Assembly: GCA_028866155.1 (NCBI GenBank) | Contig: JAGWIT010000004.1 | Coordinates: forward strand, 1 to 39,947 | DNA length: 39,947 nucleotides | DNA from: Patescibacteria group bacterium | Lineage (GTDB): Bacteria; Patescibacteriota; Minisyncoccia; Phycocordibacterales; SBAW01 | Reading direction: 5' to 3' | Part shown: positions 21,291 through 29,271 of the stretch, piece after piece | Numbering within the stretch: the first letter of the stretch is position 1 | Layout: each line of letters begins with the position of its first letter | Position numbers and translations under genes: made by a program | The notes under the pieces: model-generated | Told to the model about the DNA's origin: nothing | Seen by the model: only the letters and a program-made list of their open reading frames with translations | Database searches by the model: none

Positions 21291-21893
21291 ATGAGGCTCT
21301 TTGTTGTCGCGGCCGCAGTTGCCGCAATGCTGTGTTCAGCTTCTGCGACTTTGGCAATTGCGAGCGAGCTCTACATATCCATCGGCGCGGTCACCAATCC
21401 GCCTATCGGGTGGACAGACTTCTGTGCCAGGTATGCGCCGGAGTGCGATACGCAACCGCTCCAGGTGCTCGACGTCGCGCTGGGGCCATGGGTTTGGGAG
21501 GAACTCAAGCGAATCAATAAGTACGTCAATGATACGGTCAAACCGATGAGCGACTTGGAGCACTGGAGGACGCCCGAACATTGGGATTACCCCGACGATG
21601 GCTATGGCGACTGCGAGGACTATGTCTTGCAAAAGCGCAGGTTCCTACTCAAACTAGGGTGGCCGCGCCAAGCATTGCTCATTACCTTCGTCCGCGACCA
21701 AAAAGAAAAAGGCCACGCAGTGCTCACCGTAAAGACCGACCGCGGCGAATACATCCTCGACAACCTTACTGATGAAATTTTGCTTTGGTCGCACACGGAC
21801 TACGGCTTCATCAAGCGACAGTCGCAGACCGACCCAAACGTGTGGGTGTCGGTTGGATACCTATGGACGGTCGGTTCAATAAAATTGAAGTAA
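21291..21893 (+). CDS. Transglutaminase-like cysteine peptidase (BTLCP family), secreted
   Basis: 200 aa. Signal peptide MRLFVVAAAVAAMLCSASAT LAIAS, then the mature domain with catalytic triad C108 (GYGDCEDYVLQKR), H142 (KGHAVLTV) and D157 (ILDNL). This is the BTLCP (PF06035-type) family, typical of Alphaproteobacteria and best known from LapG-like periplasmic proteolysis of adhesins. A perfect AAGGAGG (21279-21285) lies 5 nt before this ATG, unlike the leaderless neighbours. An ATG at 21286 opens a two-codon frame only. The gene is monocistronic and has its own strong terminator. Lateral transfer from a proteobacterial neighbour or host is the likely origin. The target could be a surface protein of the cell or its host. 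Confidence 0.88.
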   Translation: MRLFVVAAAVAAMLCSASATLAIASELYISIGAVTNPPIGWTDFCARYAPECDTQPLQVLDVALGPWVWEELKRINKYVNDTVKPMSDLEHWRTPEHWDYPDDGYGDCEDYVLQKRRFLLKLGWPRQALLITFVRDQKEKGHAVLTVKTDRGEYILDNLTDEILLWSHTDYGFIKRQSQTDPNVWVSVGYLWTVGSIKLK

Positions 21894-21908
21894 GCGTCTT
21901 ATTTCACG

Positions 21909-21934
21909 GCCCCGAGGAAACCTCGGGGCTTTTT
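21909..21934 (+). terminator. Strong rho-independent terminator after BTLCP gene
   Basis: GCCCCGAGG, loop AAA, CCTCGGGGC (9-bp perfect stem) then TTTTT. The -10 box of msrB begins only 3 nt later. Confidence 0.92.
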
Positions 21935-21948
21935 GTTATAATAAAGTA

Positions 21949-22350
21949 ATGGATAACGACATGCCGAAGGACGAGGACGAATGGAAGCAAAAGCTGACGC
22001 CCGAGCAATACCATATTTTGCGCGAGAAGGGGACCGAGGTGCCTTTTACCGGCGCACTTCTTAAAGAAAAGCGCATGGGGCTGTACACCTGCGCCGCGTG
22101 CGGCAACGTTCTCTTTGCTTCAGACGCAAAATTTGACTCGGGTACCGGTTGGCCGAGCTTCGACCATGCCATCCCGGGCGCAACAAATTTAATTGAAGAT
22201 GATTCGATGGGAATAAAACGAACCGAGGTGGTGTGCGCCAGATGCGGCTCGCACTTGGGCCACCTGTTTAACGACGGCCCCGCCGAAACCACCGGCAAAC
22301 GATATTGCATCAATTCGGTCTGCCTCGATCTGAAGCCAAAAAAAGAGTAA
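21949..22350 (+). CDS. msrB: Peptide methionine-R-sulfoxide reductase MsrB
   Basis: 133 aa. Reduces methionine-R-sulfoxide in proteins. Zinc-site cysteines C48/C51 (YTCAACGN) and C96/C99 (CARCGSHLGHLF). Catalytic C120 in RYCINSVCLDL, where the usual Ser is C125 and might act as an extra thiol. SGTGWPSF substrate-pocket motif is present. No export signal, so cytoplasmic. TATAAT (21937-21942) ends exactly 6 nt before the ATG, predicting transcription start on the A of ATG (leaderless). A remnant of a DsbD/CcdA gene follows, so an exported or membrane thiol relay may have been lost. Confidence 0.96.
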   Translation: MDNDMPKDEDEWKQKLTPEQYHILREKGTEVPFTGALLKEKRMGLYTCAACGNVLFASDAKFDSGTGWPSFDHAIPGATNLIEDDSMGIKRTEVVCARCGSHLGHLFNDGPAETTGKRYCINSVCLDLKPKKE

Positions 22351-22367
22351 AAAACTATAATTGTTAA

Positions 22368-22442
22368 ATGGCTCTGCTTCTTGTTGCGTTCATGGCGGGG
22401 TTGCTCACGGTCTTGGCACCCTGCACCTTTACGTTCGGCTAG
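22368..22442 (+). pseudogene. Truncated DsbD/CcdA-type membrane thiol transporter (24 codons left)
   Basis: Reads MALLLVAFMAGLLTVLAPCT then FTFG and stop. GLLTVLAPC is the diagnostic first helix of DsbD/CcdA proteins, where the Cys-Pro region of helix 1 is the redox centre. After PCT the sequence diverges and stops at once, with no downstream fragment in the next 60 bp. The promoter is intact: TATAAT (22356-22361) ends 6 nt before the ATG. Best explained as a deletion that left the promoter and first helix. A real 24-residue membrane peptide is possible but less likely. Confidence 0.65.
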
Positions 22443-22496
22443 AGAGCGGAGTATACTTGGGACTGGTCACTTTTAGCAGTTTACATTTACGCATAT

Positions 22497-22802
22497 ATGG
22501 CAAAATGGATTATCGGCATCGTCGTTATTATCATCGCCGCGGCGGCGCTGTGGTGGAGCGGCTGGTTGGGACGCATAACCCCCTCGCAGGCTCCTTCTCA
22601 GACGGCAACGACCACTTCGACAGGCTCAGAGCAAGCGACCACGCAGGCTCCCATTAACGGCATGAGTGCATCTAACAACGCGTCCGATGCGGCGGTTACC
22701 CAAGACACCGCGGCGATAGACGCGCAGATGCAGGGGCTCAATTCGGACTCGGCAAACGTCAATTCGAGCATGAACGACCAGGCTGTGACCCAGTCATACT
22801 AA
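22497..22802 (+). CDS. Small membrane-anchored Ser/Thr/Asn/Gln-rich protein
   Basis: 101 aa. One N-terminal helix (KWIIGIVVIIIAAAALWWSG, residues 3-22), then a low-complexity polar region rich in Thr, Ser, Ala, Asn and Gln without cysteines or motifs. Such short tethered proteins are frequent in Patescibacteria and may be surface-exposed. TATACT (22452-22457) is a possible -10, leaving a leader of about 33 nt that includes the end of the DsbD remnant region. Function unknown. Confidence 0.65.
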   Translation: MAKWIIGIVVIIIAAAALWWSGWLGRITPSQAPSQTATTTSTGSEQATTQAPINGMSASNNASDAAVTQDTAAIDAQMQGLNSDSANVNSSMNDQAVTQSY

Positions 22803-22823
22803 ATTATCAATAACTCCATACTC

Positions 22824-23666
22824 ATGACGAACTTCAAACAACTCACTCTCATGCTCGCGGTGCTGCTCGGCCTGGTGACGCTCGCCCCCGCGCTTGCATT
22901 TGCACAAAGCTACGGCGCGTCGGTAACCGCGAACACTTCGGCGAATGTGGGCGCTGCCGGCGCTTCGGCAAACGTATCCGGCTCGGCGACGCTCACCGCG
23001 GCCGAGACAAAAGCGATTAGCCGCGGCGACCAGGAGATAACCCGTCGCATCCAGGCACTTAACGACCTCAACACGCGCGTGCAGGGGATGCAGGCGGTGA
23101 CCGACTCCTTCAAGCAGAATCTTGCCGCCAGCATTCAGACCGAGATAACCACCCTGACCACCCTCAAAGCTAAGATAGACGCCGATACCGATTTGGCAAC
23201 GCTCAAAACCGATATCCAGTCGATAACAAAATCCTATCGCGTCTACGTGCTCATCCTCCCGCAGGGGCGCATCGCGGCGGCGGCCGACCGCGTCGTGACC
23301 ATCGTCAGCATGATGTCGACGCTCGGCAGCAAGCTACAGGCGCGCGTCCAAACCGCTTCTTCGGCGGGGAATGACACGACCGCGCTCACCGCCGCATTGA
23401 CCGACATGAGCAGCAAGCTCCAGGATGCCCAGACGCAGGCGCAGGCTGCGGTAACGGCAACCGCATCTTTGCAGCCCGACAATGGCAACGCGACCGTCAT
23501 GGCTTCCAACACTGCAGCGCTCAAGCAGGCGCGTACCGATATTCAAACAGCAACCAAAGATTTGCAGGCCGCACGCAAGGACATCACGACCGTCGTGTCC
23601 GGCTTGGCCAAGTTCAATGCCAATGTGAACGCATCTTCGACAACGCAGACCAGCACAACTCCGTAA
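22824..23666 (+). CDS. Secreted helical protein of unknown function
   Basis: 280 aa. A signal peptide (hydrophobic core about residues 8-25, cleavage after ALAFA) leads into a Gly/Ala/Ser/Val segment, then a long alpha-helical, Ala/Gln/Thr-rich body with heptad character (QEITRRIQALNDLNTRVQ, SKLQDAQTQAQAAV, ARTDIQTATKDLQAARKD). A conserved-looking block SYRVYVLILPQGRIAAAADR lies in the middle. I have seen this SYRVY--V-P---I--AADR type of block in other CPR secreted proteins, from memory. No enzyme motif. It might be a stalk or coiled-coil surface protein. It ends with a clear terminator. Confidence 0.75.
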   Translation: MTNFKQLTLMLAVLLGLVTLAPALAFAQSYGASVTANTSANVGAAGASANVSGSATLTAAETKAISRGDQEITRRIQALNDLNTRVQGMQAVTDSFKQNLAASIQTEITTLTTLKAKIDADTDLATLKTDIQSITKSYRVYVLILPQGRIAAAADRVVTIVSMMSTLGSKLQARVQTASSAGNDTTALTAALTDMSSKLQDAQTQAQAAVTATASLQPDNGNATVMASNTAALKQARTDIQTATKDLQAARKDITTVVSGLAKFNANVNASSTTQTSTTP

Positions 23667-23687
23667 AGCAGGCAATCAGCACTTGCG

Positions 23688-23725
23688 AAAATCCCGCCTC
23701 TTTATATCCTTGGGGCGGGATTTTT
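23688..23725 (+). terminator. Terminator after the secreted helical protein gene
   Basis: AAAATCCCGCC (23688-23698) pairs with GGCGGGATTTT (23714-23724) over a 15-nt loop, with the T-run continuing to 23725. Confidence 0.85.
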
Positions 23726-23764
23726 CGCGCTACACTTTTTATATAGTAAGTAACTTATTTTGGT

Positions 23765-24181
23765 ATGCTTAATCGCATCAGCAGGTATTGGTTCAACAAA
23801 ACGCTCGGGATGTTCTTTATTCGCGCGGCAACGGGGCTTATCTTTATCATGCTCGGCTGGATGAAGCTGCAAAGCCTGCCCATGATGAACAGTTTCTTTA
23901 CCAACAAACTCGGCCTGCCGCCCGGCACCGCTACCTTCATTGCGCTCGTTGAGCTCATCGGCGGCTTGATGCTTATCCTTGGCGTATGGGCACGTGTCGC
24001 GGGCGTGGTGCTCGGGATAGAGATGCTCGTCGCGATATTCATCACCTTGCCGACCAGCCAAGCCTTCGGCGGCCACGAGCTTGAAATAATGCTCATGGCG
24101 ACCTCCTTCGGCGTCGCGCTCACCGGCCCGGCCGCGTGCGCCTCACGCATCTCTTCGAGCACGATTAAAAAGCTGGTATAG
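23765..24181 (+). CDS. DoxX-family membrane protein
   Basis: 138 aa with four hydrophobic helices. LGMFFIRAATGLIFIMLGWMK at the start, followed by LIGGLMLILGVWARVAGVVL, matches the DoxX (PF07681-type) pattern. The family is tied to thiol or oxidative-stress physiology in a few bacteria, but its activity is not settled. The last base of the stop is the G of a GTG that could start the next gene, so the two are tightly packed. TATAGT (23742-23747) is a possible -10. Confidence 0.88.
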   Translation: MLNRISRYWFNKTLGMFFIRAATGLIFIMLGWMKLQSLPMMNSFFTNKLGLPPGTATFIALVELIGGLMLILGVWARVAGVVLGIEMLVAIFITLPTSQAFGGHELEIMLMATSFGVALTGPAACASRISSSTIKKLV

Positions 24182-24192
24182 TGCTCACAGCC

Positions 24193-24918
24193 ATGACCGC
24201 TGTATTAGTTGCCATTGCAGCCGCTTGCGCCACCATGCTAGGCGGTTCTTTGGCGCTCAAGCTGCGCGACAAGCTCCACATTATTTTGGGATTCAGCGCC
24301 GGCGCGGTCGTGGCGGTGGCTTTTTTTGACCTTTTGCCCGAGGCGCTCGAGCTGGGAGGGAAGGTGCATCAACTCTCAACGGTTGTCTCGTTTGCTGCGC
24401 TCGGGTTTTTGCTCTACCTCACGCTCGACCGGATTATTTTGCTCCACAATCATGCGCACGAAAACGGTGATGAGCATCCGGTGGAGTCGCGCGGACACAT
24501 CCGCGCTGGGTCGCTCTCAATACACAGCTTCCTCGACGGTGTTGGCATCGGTTTGGCGTTTCAGGTCTCGGCCGCGGTCGGCGCGGTGGTCGCGGCCGCG
24601 GTGCTGGCGCACGATTTTAGCGACGGCATCAACACGGTCAATGTTGTGGTACGCCATGGCGGCGAACGTTCAAAAGCCTTGCGCTGGCTCTTGGTGGATG
24701 CATTAGCGCCCGTCTTGGGCGTCATCGTTACGTTATTTTTTACCCTCAGCGAGGATTCCCTCGGCCTTCTGCTCGCAATGTTCGCCGGCTTCTTTCTTTA
24801 CATAGGCGCGTCCGACTTAATCCCCGAGTCCCACCATCAGCATCCAAAATTTTTAACGACTCTCATGACGCTCATCGGCGCTGCGGTCCTCTATCTAGCC
24901 ATCCACTTCGCGGGATAG
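24193..24918 (+). CDS. ZIP-family divalent metal transporter
   Basis: 241 aa from ATG 24193. About eight hydrophobic segments, a His-rich loop (HNHAHENGDEHP) and the two ZIP metal-site helices: HSFLDGVGIG in helix 4 and HDFSDGINTV in helix 5. A third His cluster is ESHHQHPK near the end. Likely imports zinc, iron or manganese, although some ZIPs of this GufA-like type work differently. A GTG at 24181 overlapping the DoxX stop is an alternative. The extended -10 TGGTATAGT (24174-24182) puts transcription start near 24189, which favours the ATG. Confidence 0.92.
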   Translation: MTAVLVAIAAACATMLGGSLALKLRDKLHIILGFSAGAVVAVAFFDLLPEALELGGKVHQLSTVVSFAALGFLLYLTLDRIILLHNHAHENGDEHPVESRGHIRAGSLSIHSFLDGVGIGLAFQVSAAVGAVVAAAVLAHDFSDGINTVNVVVRHGGERSKALRWLLVDALAPVLGVIVTLFFTLSEDSLGLLLAMFAGFFLYIGASDLIPESHHQHPKFLTTLMTLIGAAVLYLAIHFAG

Positions 24919-24953
24919 TGAATACAAAAAGTAAATATACATGCGCGGGGTAA

Positions 24954-26456
24954 TCATCCCTCCGCGACCACTTGGTGCTCGTGGCCCAGCACATTTCTCG
25001 GTACGGTGATAAGAAGCGCGGTGAAGGAACCGAGCATGACGACAAATGCGGCGGCTTCGAACACTGTGGCGTAGGCGGCGACCTGCGCTTTAAGCGCAAT
25101 GAGCGCGATGAACGTCTGGAGATTTTGCGGCGTGACCACGTTAAGCACGCTGCGCTGAGCTATCGCGATGACGTTCGCATTTTCGGAGTTGGTGAGAAGC
25201 GTGCTGAATACCGCGAGACCGAATGCGCCGGCGATGTTGCGCACGAGCGCCAAGACCGCCGACGCCTCGCCAATGTCTTTTTGCGGGACGGAAACGGCGA
25301 TCAGGTTGGTTCGCTGGGCCATCCCGAAGCCAAGCGAGAACGCCATGACGCACATGGGGATGATGATATCGAGCGCCGTTGAGCGCGGGTCGATATAAGA
25401 GAGCAGGAATATTCCCACGCCGGAGAGAAAGGTGCTGGCGAATATTACAAGCCCAGGTTTTACTTTGCCGATAAGGCGGCCGCCCAAGGGTGCCGCAAAC
25501 ATCATCATGACTGCGAGCGGGATAAAAAGATATCCCGTCTGCGTTGCGCTGTAGCCGAGGAACGTCTCCGCGAATATCGGGATGAGAAATATCGCGCCCA
25601 TGAGCGCCATAAAGACAATGAAATTGTTGAGCATCGTGTACACGAACGTGGGTATTTTAAAGAAATTAAGGTTGACGATGGGCTCCGGCTCTCGGCGCTC
25701 GATAAAGTAGAATGCGATGCCAAAGACCAGCGTGCCCGCGTAGCTGAGCACGCTCGGCGCCGAGGCCCATCCCCACGTCTGCCCCTGGTCGAGCACGAGC
25801 ACGAGCGTCGCGAGCGCGGCGCCGAGCGATAATGACCCCCACCAGTCGAATTTGACGCTTCTCTTCTCGCCGACCGACTCGTTAATGAACATAAACGCCA
25901 GCAAAAGGCCGATGATGCCGAGCGGGATATTGATAAAAAAGACCGACCGCCAGCTGAAGTTGTCGATGAGCGGTCCTCCGATGAGCGGTCCGAAGACGGC
26001 GGCGACGGCAAAAGCGCCCGACCAGATGCCGAGTGCTTGTGCGCGCTCCTTCGCATTGGTGAACGTGATGGCGATGATGGCCATCGCGGTGGGGTAGTCT
26101 GCCGAAACGGCGAATCCCTGAACGATGCGAAACACGATCATCGAGGGGAGATTCCACGCCAGCGCACACAGGCCCGAAGCGACGGTGAACCCGATGAAGC
26201 CGATAAGATAGATGCGCTTCCTGCCCGCGGTGTCGCCGAGCTTGCCCCACACGGGGACAAACACGGCGTTGGCTAAAATATACGCCGTCGAAATCCACGC
26301 GGCGTCCGTCACCCCGATATTGAAATCGCCGATTATTTTAGGAAGGGCGAGGTTCACCACCGTTTGGTCGAGCCTCCCGAGAAAAGTGCCGAAGATGACC
26401 GTTGCGAGGACTATCCAGCGAACGCTGCTTTTTTCAGTGATTTTCTCATCGCTCAT
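24954..26456 (-). CDS. MFS drug:proton antiporter, DHA2 family (EmrB/QacA type)
   Basis: 500 aa and about 14 membrane helices. Early motif FLGRLDQTVVNLALPKI is the DHA2 motif; VWGKLGDTAGRKRIYLIG is the MFS loop 2-3 signature, and FGPLIGGPLIDNFSWRSVFF the antiporter motif C region. Exports drugs or other amphiphiles against protons. The ATG at 26456 lies one base after the stop of the preceding adaptor gene (TGA-A-ATG), so translation is coupled. Longer in-frame starts would overlap the adaptor. It is the last gene of the MarR operon. The C-terminus is hydrophilic and short. Confidence 0.94.
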   Translation of the reverse strand: MSDEKITEKSSVRWIVLATVIFGTFLGRLDQTVVNLALPKIIGDFNIGVTDAAWISTAYILANAVFVPVWGKLGDTAGRKRIYLIGFIGFTVASGLCALAWNLPSMIVFRIVQGFAVSADYPTAMAIIAITFTNAKERAQALGIWSGAFAVAAVFGPLIGGPLIDNFSWRSVFFINIPLGIIGLLLAFMFINESVGEKRSVKFDWWGSLSLGAALATLVLVLDQGQTWGWASAPSVLSYAGTLVFGIAFYFIERREPEPIVNLNFFKIPTFVYTMLNNFIVFMALMGAIFLIPIFAETFLGYSATQTGYLFIPLAVMMMFAAPLGGRLIGKVKPGLVIFASTFLSGVGIFLLSYIDPRSTALDIIIPMCVMAFSLGFGMAQRTNLIAVSVPQKDIGEASAVLALVRNIAGAFGLAVFSTLLTNSENANVIAIAQRSVLNVVTPQNLQTFIALIALKAQVAAYATVFEAAAFVVMLGSFTALLITVPRNVLGHEHQVVAEG

Positions 26457-26457
26457 T

Positions 26458-27090
26458 TCATTGTTTGTAGACCCAGATTTTTGCCGACATGCCGTTCTTG
26501 AGTTGCGGATACTGCGCTGTGTCATACTGCACCTTCACGTCGAAGTTCTGCTCCTGCCGCTGGTTGGATACGTTAAAGACCACATCCGAGCTCTTTGCGG
26601 TCGGCGCGACTTCGGACACGACGCCCTCGAACTTTGTGCTGCCGAATGCGTCAACGGTGAAGCTTGCTTTGTCTCCGACATTGATGTCCACCAGCCCTTT
26701 GTCCTCCTGCACCTGTCCGACGACGCGCAGCTGTGCGGGGTCGATTGTCTCGACGATGATGTCGGTGGGCGACACTTGCTTGCCGATATTATTATTGACG
26801 GTAACGACGAGGCCGCCCGCGGTCGACTTGATGAGCTCGGTGCCGACCTCGGCAACAACCGTGTTGGGCGGGACGGTTTGGCCCTCGGTAACGTACACCT
26901 CCTTAAGCACGCCGGGTGCAGTAGGGGAGAGATCGACGAGCGGCGCCTCTATCTGTGCATTGTCGATATATACCGTTTTGCTCGAAGCGGCGAGATAGCT
27001 GAGTGCTGCGATGCCGCCGCCGATGATGAAGACAATACACGCAGCCACTGCGAGCACCCACGGGTTTCTTTCTTTTTTAGGAGTAGGCAT
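26458..27090 (-). CDS. Short HlyD/EmrA-like adaptor without coiled-coil hairpin
   Basis: 210 aa. One membrane helix (about 11-33), then IDNAQIEAPLVDLSPTAPGV leading to the first half of a biotinyl-lipoyl-like domain. AGGLVVTVNNNIGKQVSPTD forms the second half, and a beta-barrel follows. The long alpha-helical hairpin of normal EmrA is reduced to a few residues, so it cannot span to an outer-membrane channel, which fits a single-membrane cell envelope. Partner of the MFS pump that follows. Confidence 0.85.
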   Translation of the reverse strand: MPTPKKERNPWVLAVAACIVFIIGGGIAALSYLAASSKTVYIDNAQIEAPLVDLSPTAPGVLKEVYVTEGQTVPPNTVVAEVGTELIKSTAGGLVVTVNNNIGKQVSPTDIIVETIDPAQLRVVGQVQEDKGLVDINVGDKASFTVDAFGSTKFEGVVSEVAPTAKSSDVVFNVSNQRQEQNFDVKVQYDTAQYPQLKNGMSAKIWVYKQ

Positions 27091-27095
27091 ACAAT

Positions 27096-28469
27096 TTATT
27101 GGTTGAGCGGAATAGAAACGTTTGCGGTCATGCCGGATGATATTGCCGGGTCGGCCTGCGCGAACTGGAGCGTCGCTTGATAGCCTTCAGCTGCGGTGGG
27201 AGAGGTGTCGACCGAGACCACTTGCGCGGGGAAGACGCGGCCGCTCCCATAGGCATCGAGCGTCACGCTGGCCTTCTGGCCGGTTTTTATTTTTGTGGCG
27301 TCGATCTCGGAGAAGTATGCAGTAACCTGGAGCGCGCTCTTGGGGTTGAGCGACACCGCGACCGTATTGGGAGAGACAATATCGCCTTGTTTTACCTGTA
27401 CGCTCGCGACCGTGCCCGAAAAGGGCGCCGTTACCAGCGCGTTTTGTATCTGTGCATCAAAGTTCCGCACGTTCGCTGCGGCCGCGTCGACCGTTGCCTG
27501 CTCAGACGCGATGTCTTGGGGAGTTGAGCCGGCCAAGAGCTGGTTGAGCGCGTCCTGTGCGGATTGTACCGCCAGTTCGTCGGTGCTGATTTGCTGCTGC
27601 GAACCTTGGAGCGAGAGAATGAGTGTGTTGAAGGTATCGCGCAGCGTGCCGACCGAAGTCTGCGCCGCGGCTATAGACGCCTGCGGAAAACTGCCCGACG
27701 GCACTGCAGTGCCGAGTATCTCAAGCAGCGTATCGGCATACATGCGCAGCGTCTGCAAATGTGCGATAGAGGACGAAAGCTCCGCATCAATTGCGGCGGG
27801 AGAGGAGTTCGATGTAAGAGCGTTTGTCTCCGACTTCCACGCGGCAAGTCCGACGGATACCGCCCCGCGTGCGGCTATCGCATTTTGTGCGCCCTGACTA
27901 TCGGTCGTCGAGAAGGCCAGCGTTGCGTTCGGGGTGTTCGGCTGGTTGAACAGGGTATCGGTGTCGGCAGAGACGCCGCTGAACGATTTGTCGTATGCCG
28001 AGGCTATAGTTGCGGGCAGGCTCGCGTACAGGTTTGAAAGAGCCGTGCTCGCCTGCGCCACCGCGGTTTGCTTGGCGCTGACGTCGACTTGGCGCGGTCC
28101 CGCTTTCATCGAATCGAGCTTCGCCTGCTGGCTCTCGAGGCTGGCTTCGGCCTGCGCGCGCTGTGCCGACAGCGATGCGGTATCGAGCGAAGCGAGCACC
28201 TGGCCCTGTGCCACGGTTTGACCTACGGCGACGTTGACGCGCGCGACGCGGCCGCCGCTCTCGAAGGCGAGGTTCGGGTTCTCTGCCGGCTCAACGGTGC
28301 CGGTGCCGGTTACCGCCGCGGGGGTTGAGCTCGCGGTCACTGCAAGCGAGCCTTGAGGCGCGCGCGTCGCCACATAGTAGTAGACGCCGCTGCCGAGCGC
28401 TATGACAACGACCGCCGCGATGGAGAAGAGGATGATGGGATTGAAAAATAATTCTTTGAGACCTTTCAT
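27096..28469 (-). CDS. HlyD/RND-type membrane-fusion adaptor with long helical hairpin
   Basis: 457 aa. Membrane anchor at about residues 11-33. VTGTGTVEPAENPNLAFESG and GRVARVNVAVGQTVAQGQVL start the split lipoyl domain. A very long Ala/Ser/Gln-rich helical hairpin (about 100-330) follows, then VTAPFSGTVASVQVKQGDIV completes the lipoyl domain, and a beta-barrel. Same architecture as the adaptor at 8127-9677. Having two adaptors of different length beside one MFS pump is unusual: this one may serve another transporter or act in series. It lies 18 nt downstream of marR and 5 nt upstream of the short adaptor. Confidence 0.88.
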   Translation of the reverse strand: MKGLKELFFNPIILFSIAAVVVIALGSGVYYYVATRAPQGSLAVTASSTPAAVTGTGTVEPAENPNLAFESGGRVARVNVAVGQTVAQGQVLASLDTASLSAQRAQAEASLESQQAKLDSMKAGPRQVDVSAKQTAVAQASTALSNLYASLPATIASAYDKSFSGVSADTDTLFNQPNTPNATLAFSTTDSQGAQNAIAARGAVSVGLAAWKSETNALTSNSSPAAIDAELSSSIAHLQTLRMYADTLLEILGTAVPSGSFPQASIAAAQTSVGTLRDTFNTLILSLQGSQQQISTDELAVQSAQDALNQLLAGSTPQDIASEQATVDAAAANVRNFDAQIQNALVTAPFSGTVASVQVKQGDIVSPNTVAVSLNPKSALQVTAYFSEIDATKIKTGQKASVTLDAYGSGRVFPAQVVSVDTSPTAAEGYQATLQFAQADPAISSGMTANVSIPLNQ

Positions 28470-28487
28470 AAAACTTTCTAAATGTGA

Positions 28488-28907
28488 TTATACCGCTAAT
28501 AATATCTTTTTTAATATGCGATTGAGCTCGGCGCGGTCCGCATTATTGAGCGAGTCAAAGATGCTGCTCAATACTTGGGTGCGCTTGCGCATCAGCACCT
28601 TGCATTCGCGCTTGCCCTTCGGCGTAAGCGCTACCTCGACCTTGCGCCGGTCCTTGGTACTCGCTTCGCGCACGACTAGCCCCGAGCGCACCAGCTCGTC
28701 GGCCAAAAACGTGGCCGAAGGGGCGGTAATTTTAAAGTGCTTTGCCACATCCTGCATGTTGGGCCGCCCCTGCCGGGCTATAAACCACAGCGTCTGGCAC
28801 TGTGAAAAGGGCAGCGGGAGCGCCTGTTGCAAGCGGCCCTTGATGAGGGCGCCGACATCAGTGAACAAGGGTATGGTGGCCGATGACGCAATGCGAGGTG
28901 CTTTCAT
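28488..28907 (-). CDS. MarR-family transcriptional repressor
   Basis: 139 aa. Winged helix: FSQCQTLWFIARQGRPNMQD, KHFKITAPSATFLADELVRS (recognition helix) and STKDRRKVEVALTPKGK (wing with the DRR motif). Dimerisation helices at both ends. First gene of an efflux operon, with a perfect 19-bp operator overlapping its own promoter. It should therefore repress the operon until a phenolic or other ligand, or oxidation (one Cys in FSQCQ, one in KRECK), releases it. Confidence 0.93.
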   Translation of the reverse strand: MKAPRIASSATIPLFTDVGALIKGRLQQALPLPFSQCQTLWFIARQGRPNMQDVAKHFKITAPSATFLADELVRSGLVVREASTKDRRKVEVALTPKGKRECKVLMRKRTQVLSSIFDSLNNADRAELNRILKKILLAV

Positions 28908-28914
28908 ACACTAA

Positions 28915-28933
28915 TAGTTAGACTATCTAACTA
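28915..28933. promoter_or_regulatory. MarR-type operator
   Basis: TAGTTAGACTATCTAACTA: perfect 8-bp arms around 3 bp. It overlaps the 3' part of the -10 box and the expected transcription start of the marR operon. Confidence 0.85.
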
Positions 28934-28958
28934 TATACCCGCGTGGCTGTAGCATCAA
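28930..28958 (-). promoter_or_regulatory. Promoter of the marR-efflux operon
   Basis: Minus strand TTGATG (28958-28953), 17-bp spacer, TATAGT (28935-28930). Leader of about 15 nt before ATG 28907. Confidence 0.75.
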
Positions 28959-29022
28959 GCCGACGCACAAGGCGGTCGGCTCTCGACCAAAGCGTCGGGA
29001 TGAATGGATGTATAATAAATTC

Positions 29023-29271
29023 ATGAACGAACCCTTCGATACTACTCAGGGCGGGCAGCTCGACCGGATAGAACTCAAGCTCGCGGAGTTGCAGGGCAAG
29101 GTCGAGGAGACCTACGCTTCGGTCGATAAGATGCGCAAATATATGCTGTGGACGGCCATCATCACTGTCGCGGTCATCATTATCCCGATCCTTATATTGC
29201 CGCTGTTTTTGCCGGCGTTTCTTTCTTCGCAAGGCGTCGGCAACCTTAATAGCGTCCAAGGGTTGCAATGA
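29023..29271 (+). CDS. Small tail-anchored-like membrane protein
   Basis: 82 aa. An N-terminal polar helix (GGQLDRIELKLAELQGKVEE and on to SVDKMRKYM) with heptad pattern precedes one strong membrane helix (about 45-67) and a short tail. The pattern is common in CPR as a small membrane coiled-coil protein. Function unknown. TATAAT (29011-29016) ends 6 nt before the ATG, so the mRNA is predicted leaderless. The stop overlaps the start of the nucleotidyltransferase gene (ATGA), so both are coupled. Confidence 0.75.
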   Translation: MNEPFDTTQGGQLDRIELKLAELQGKVEETYASVDKMRKYMLWTAIITVAVIIIPILILPLFLPAFLSSQGVGNLNSVQGLQ

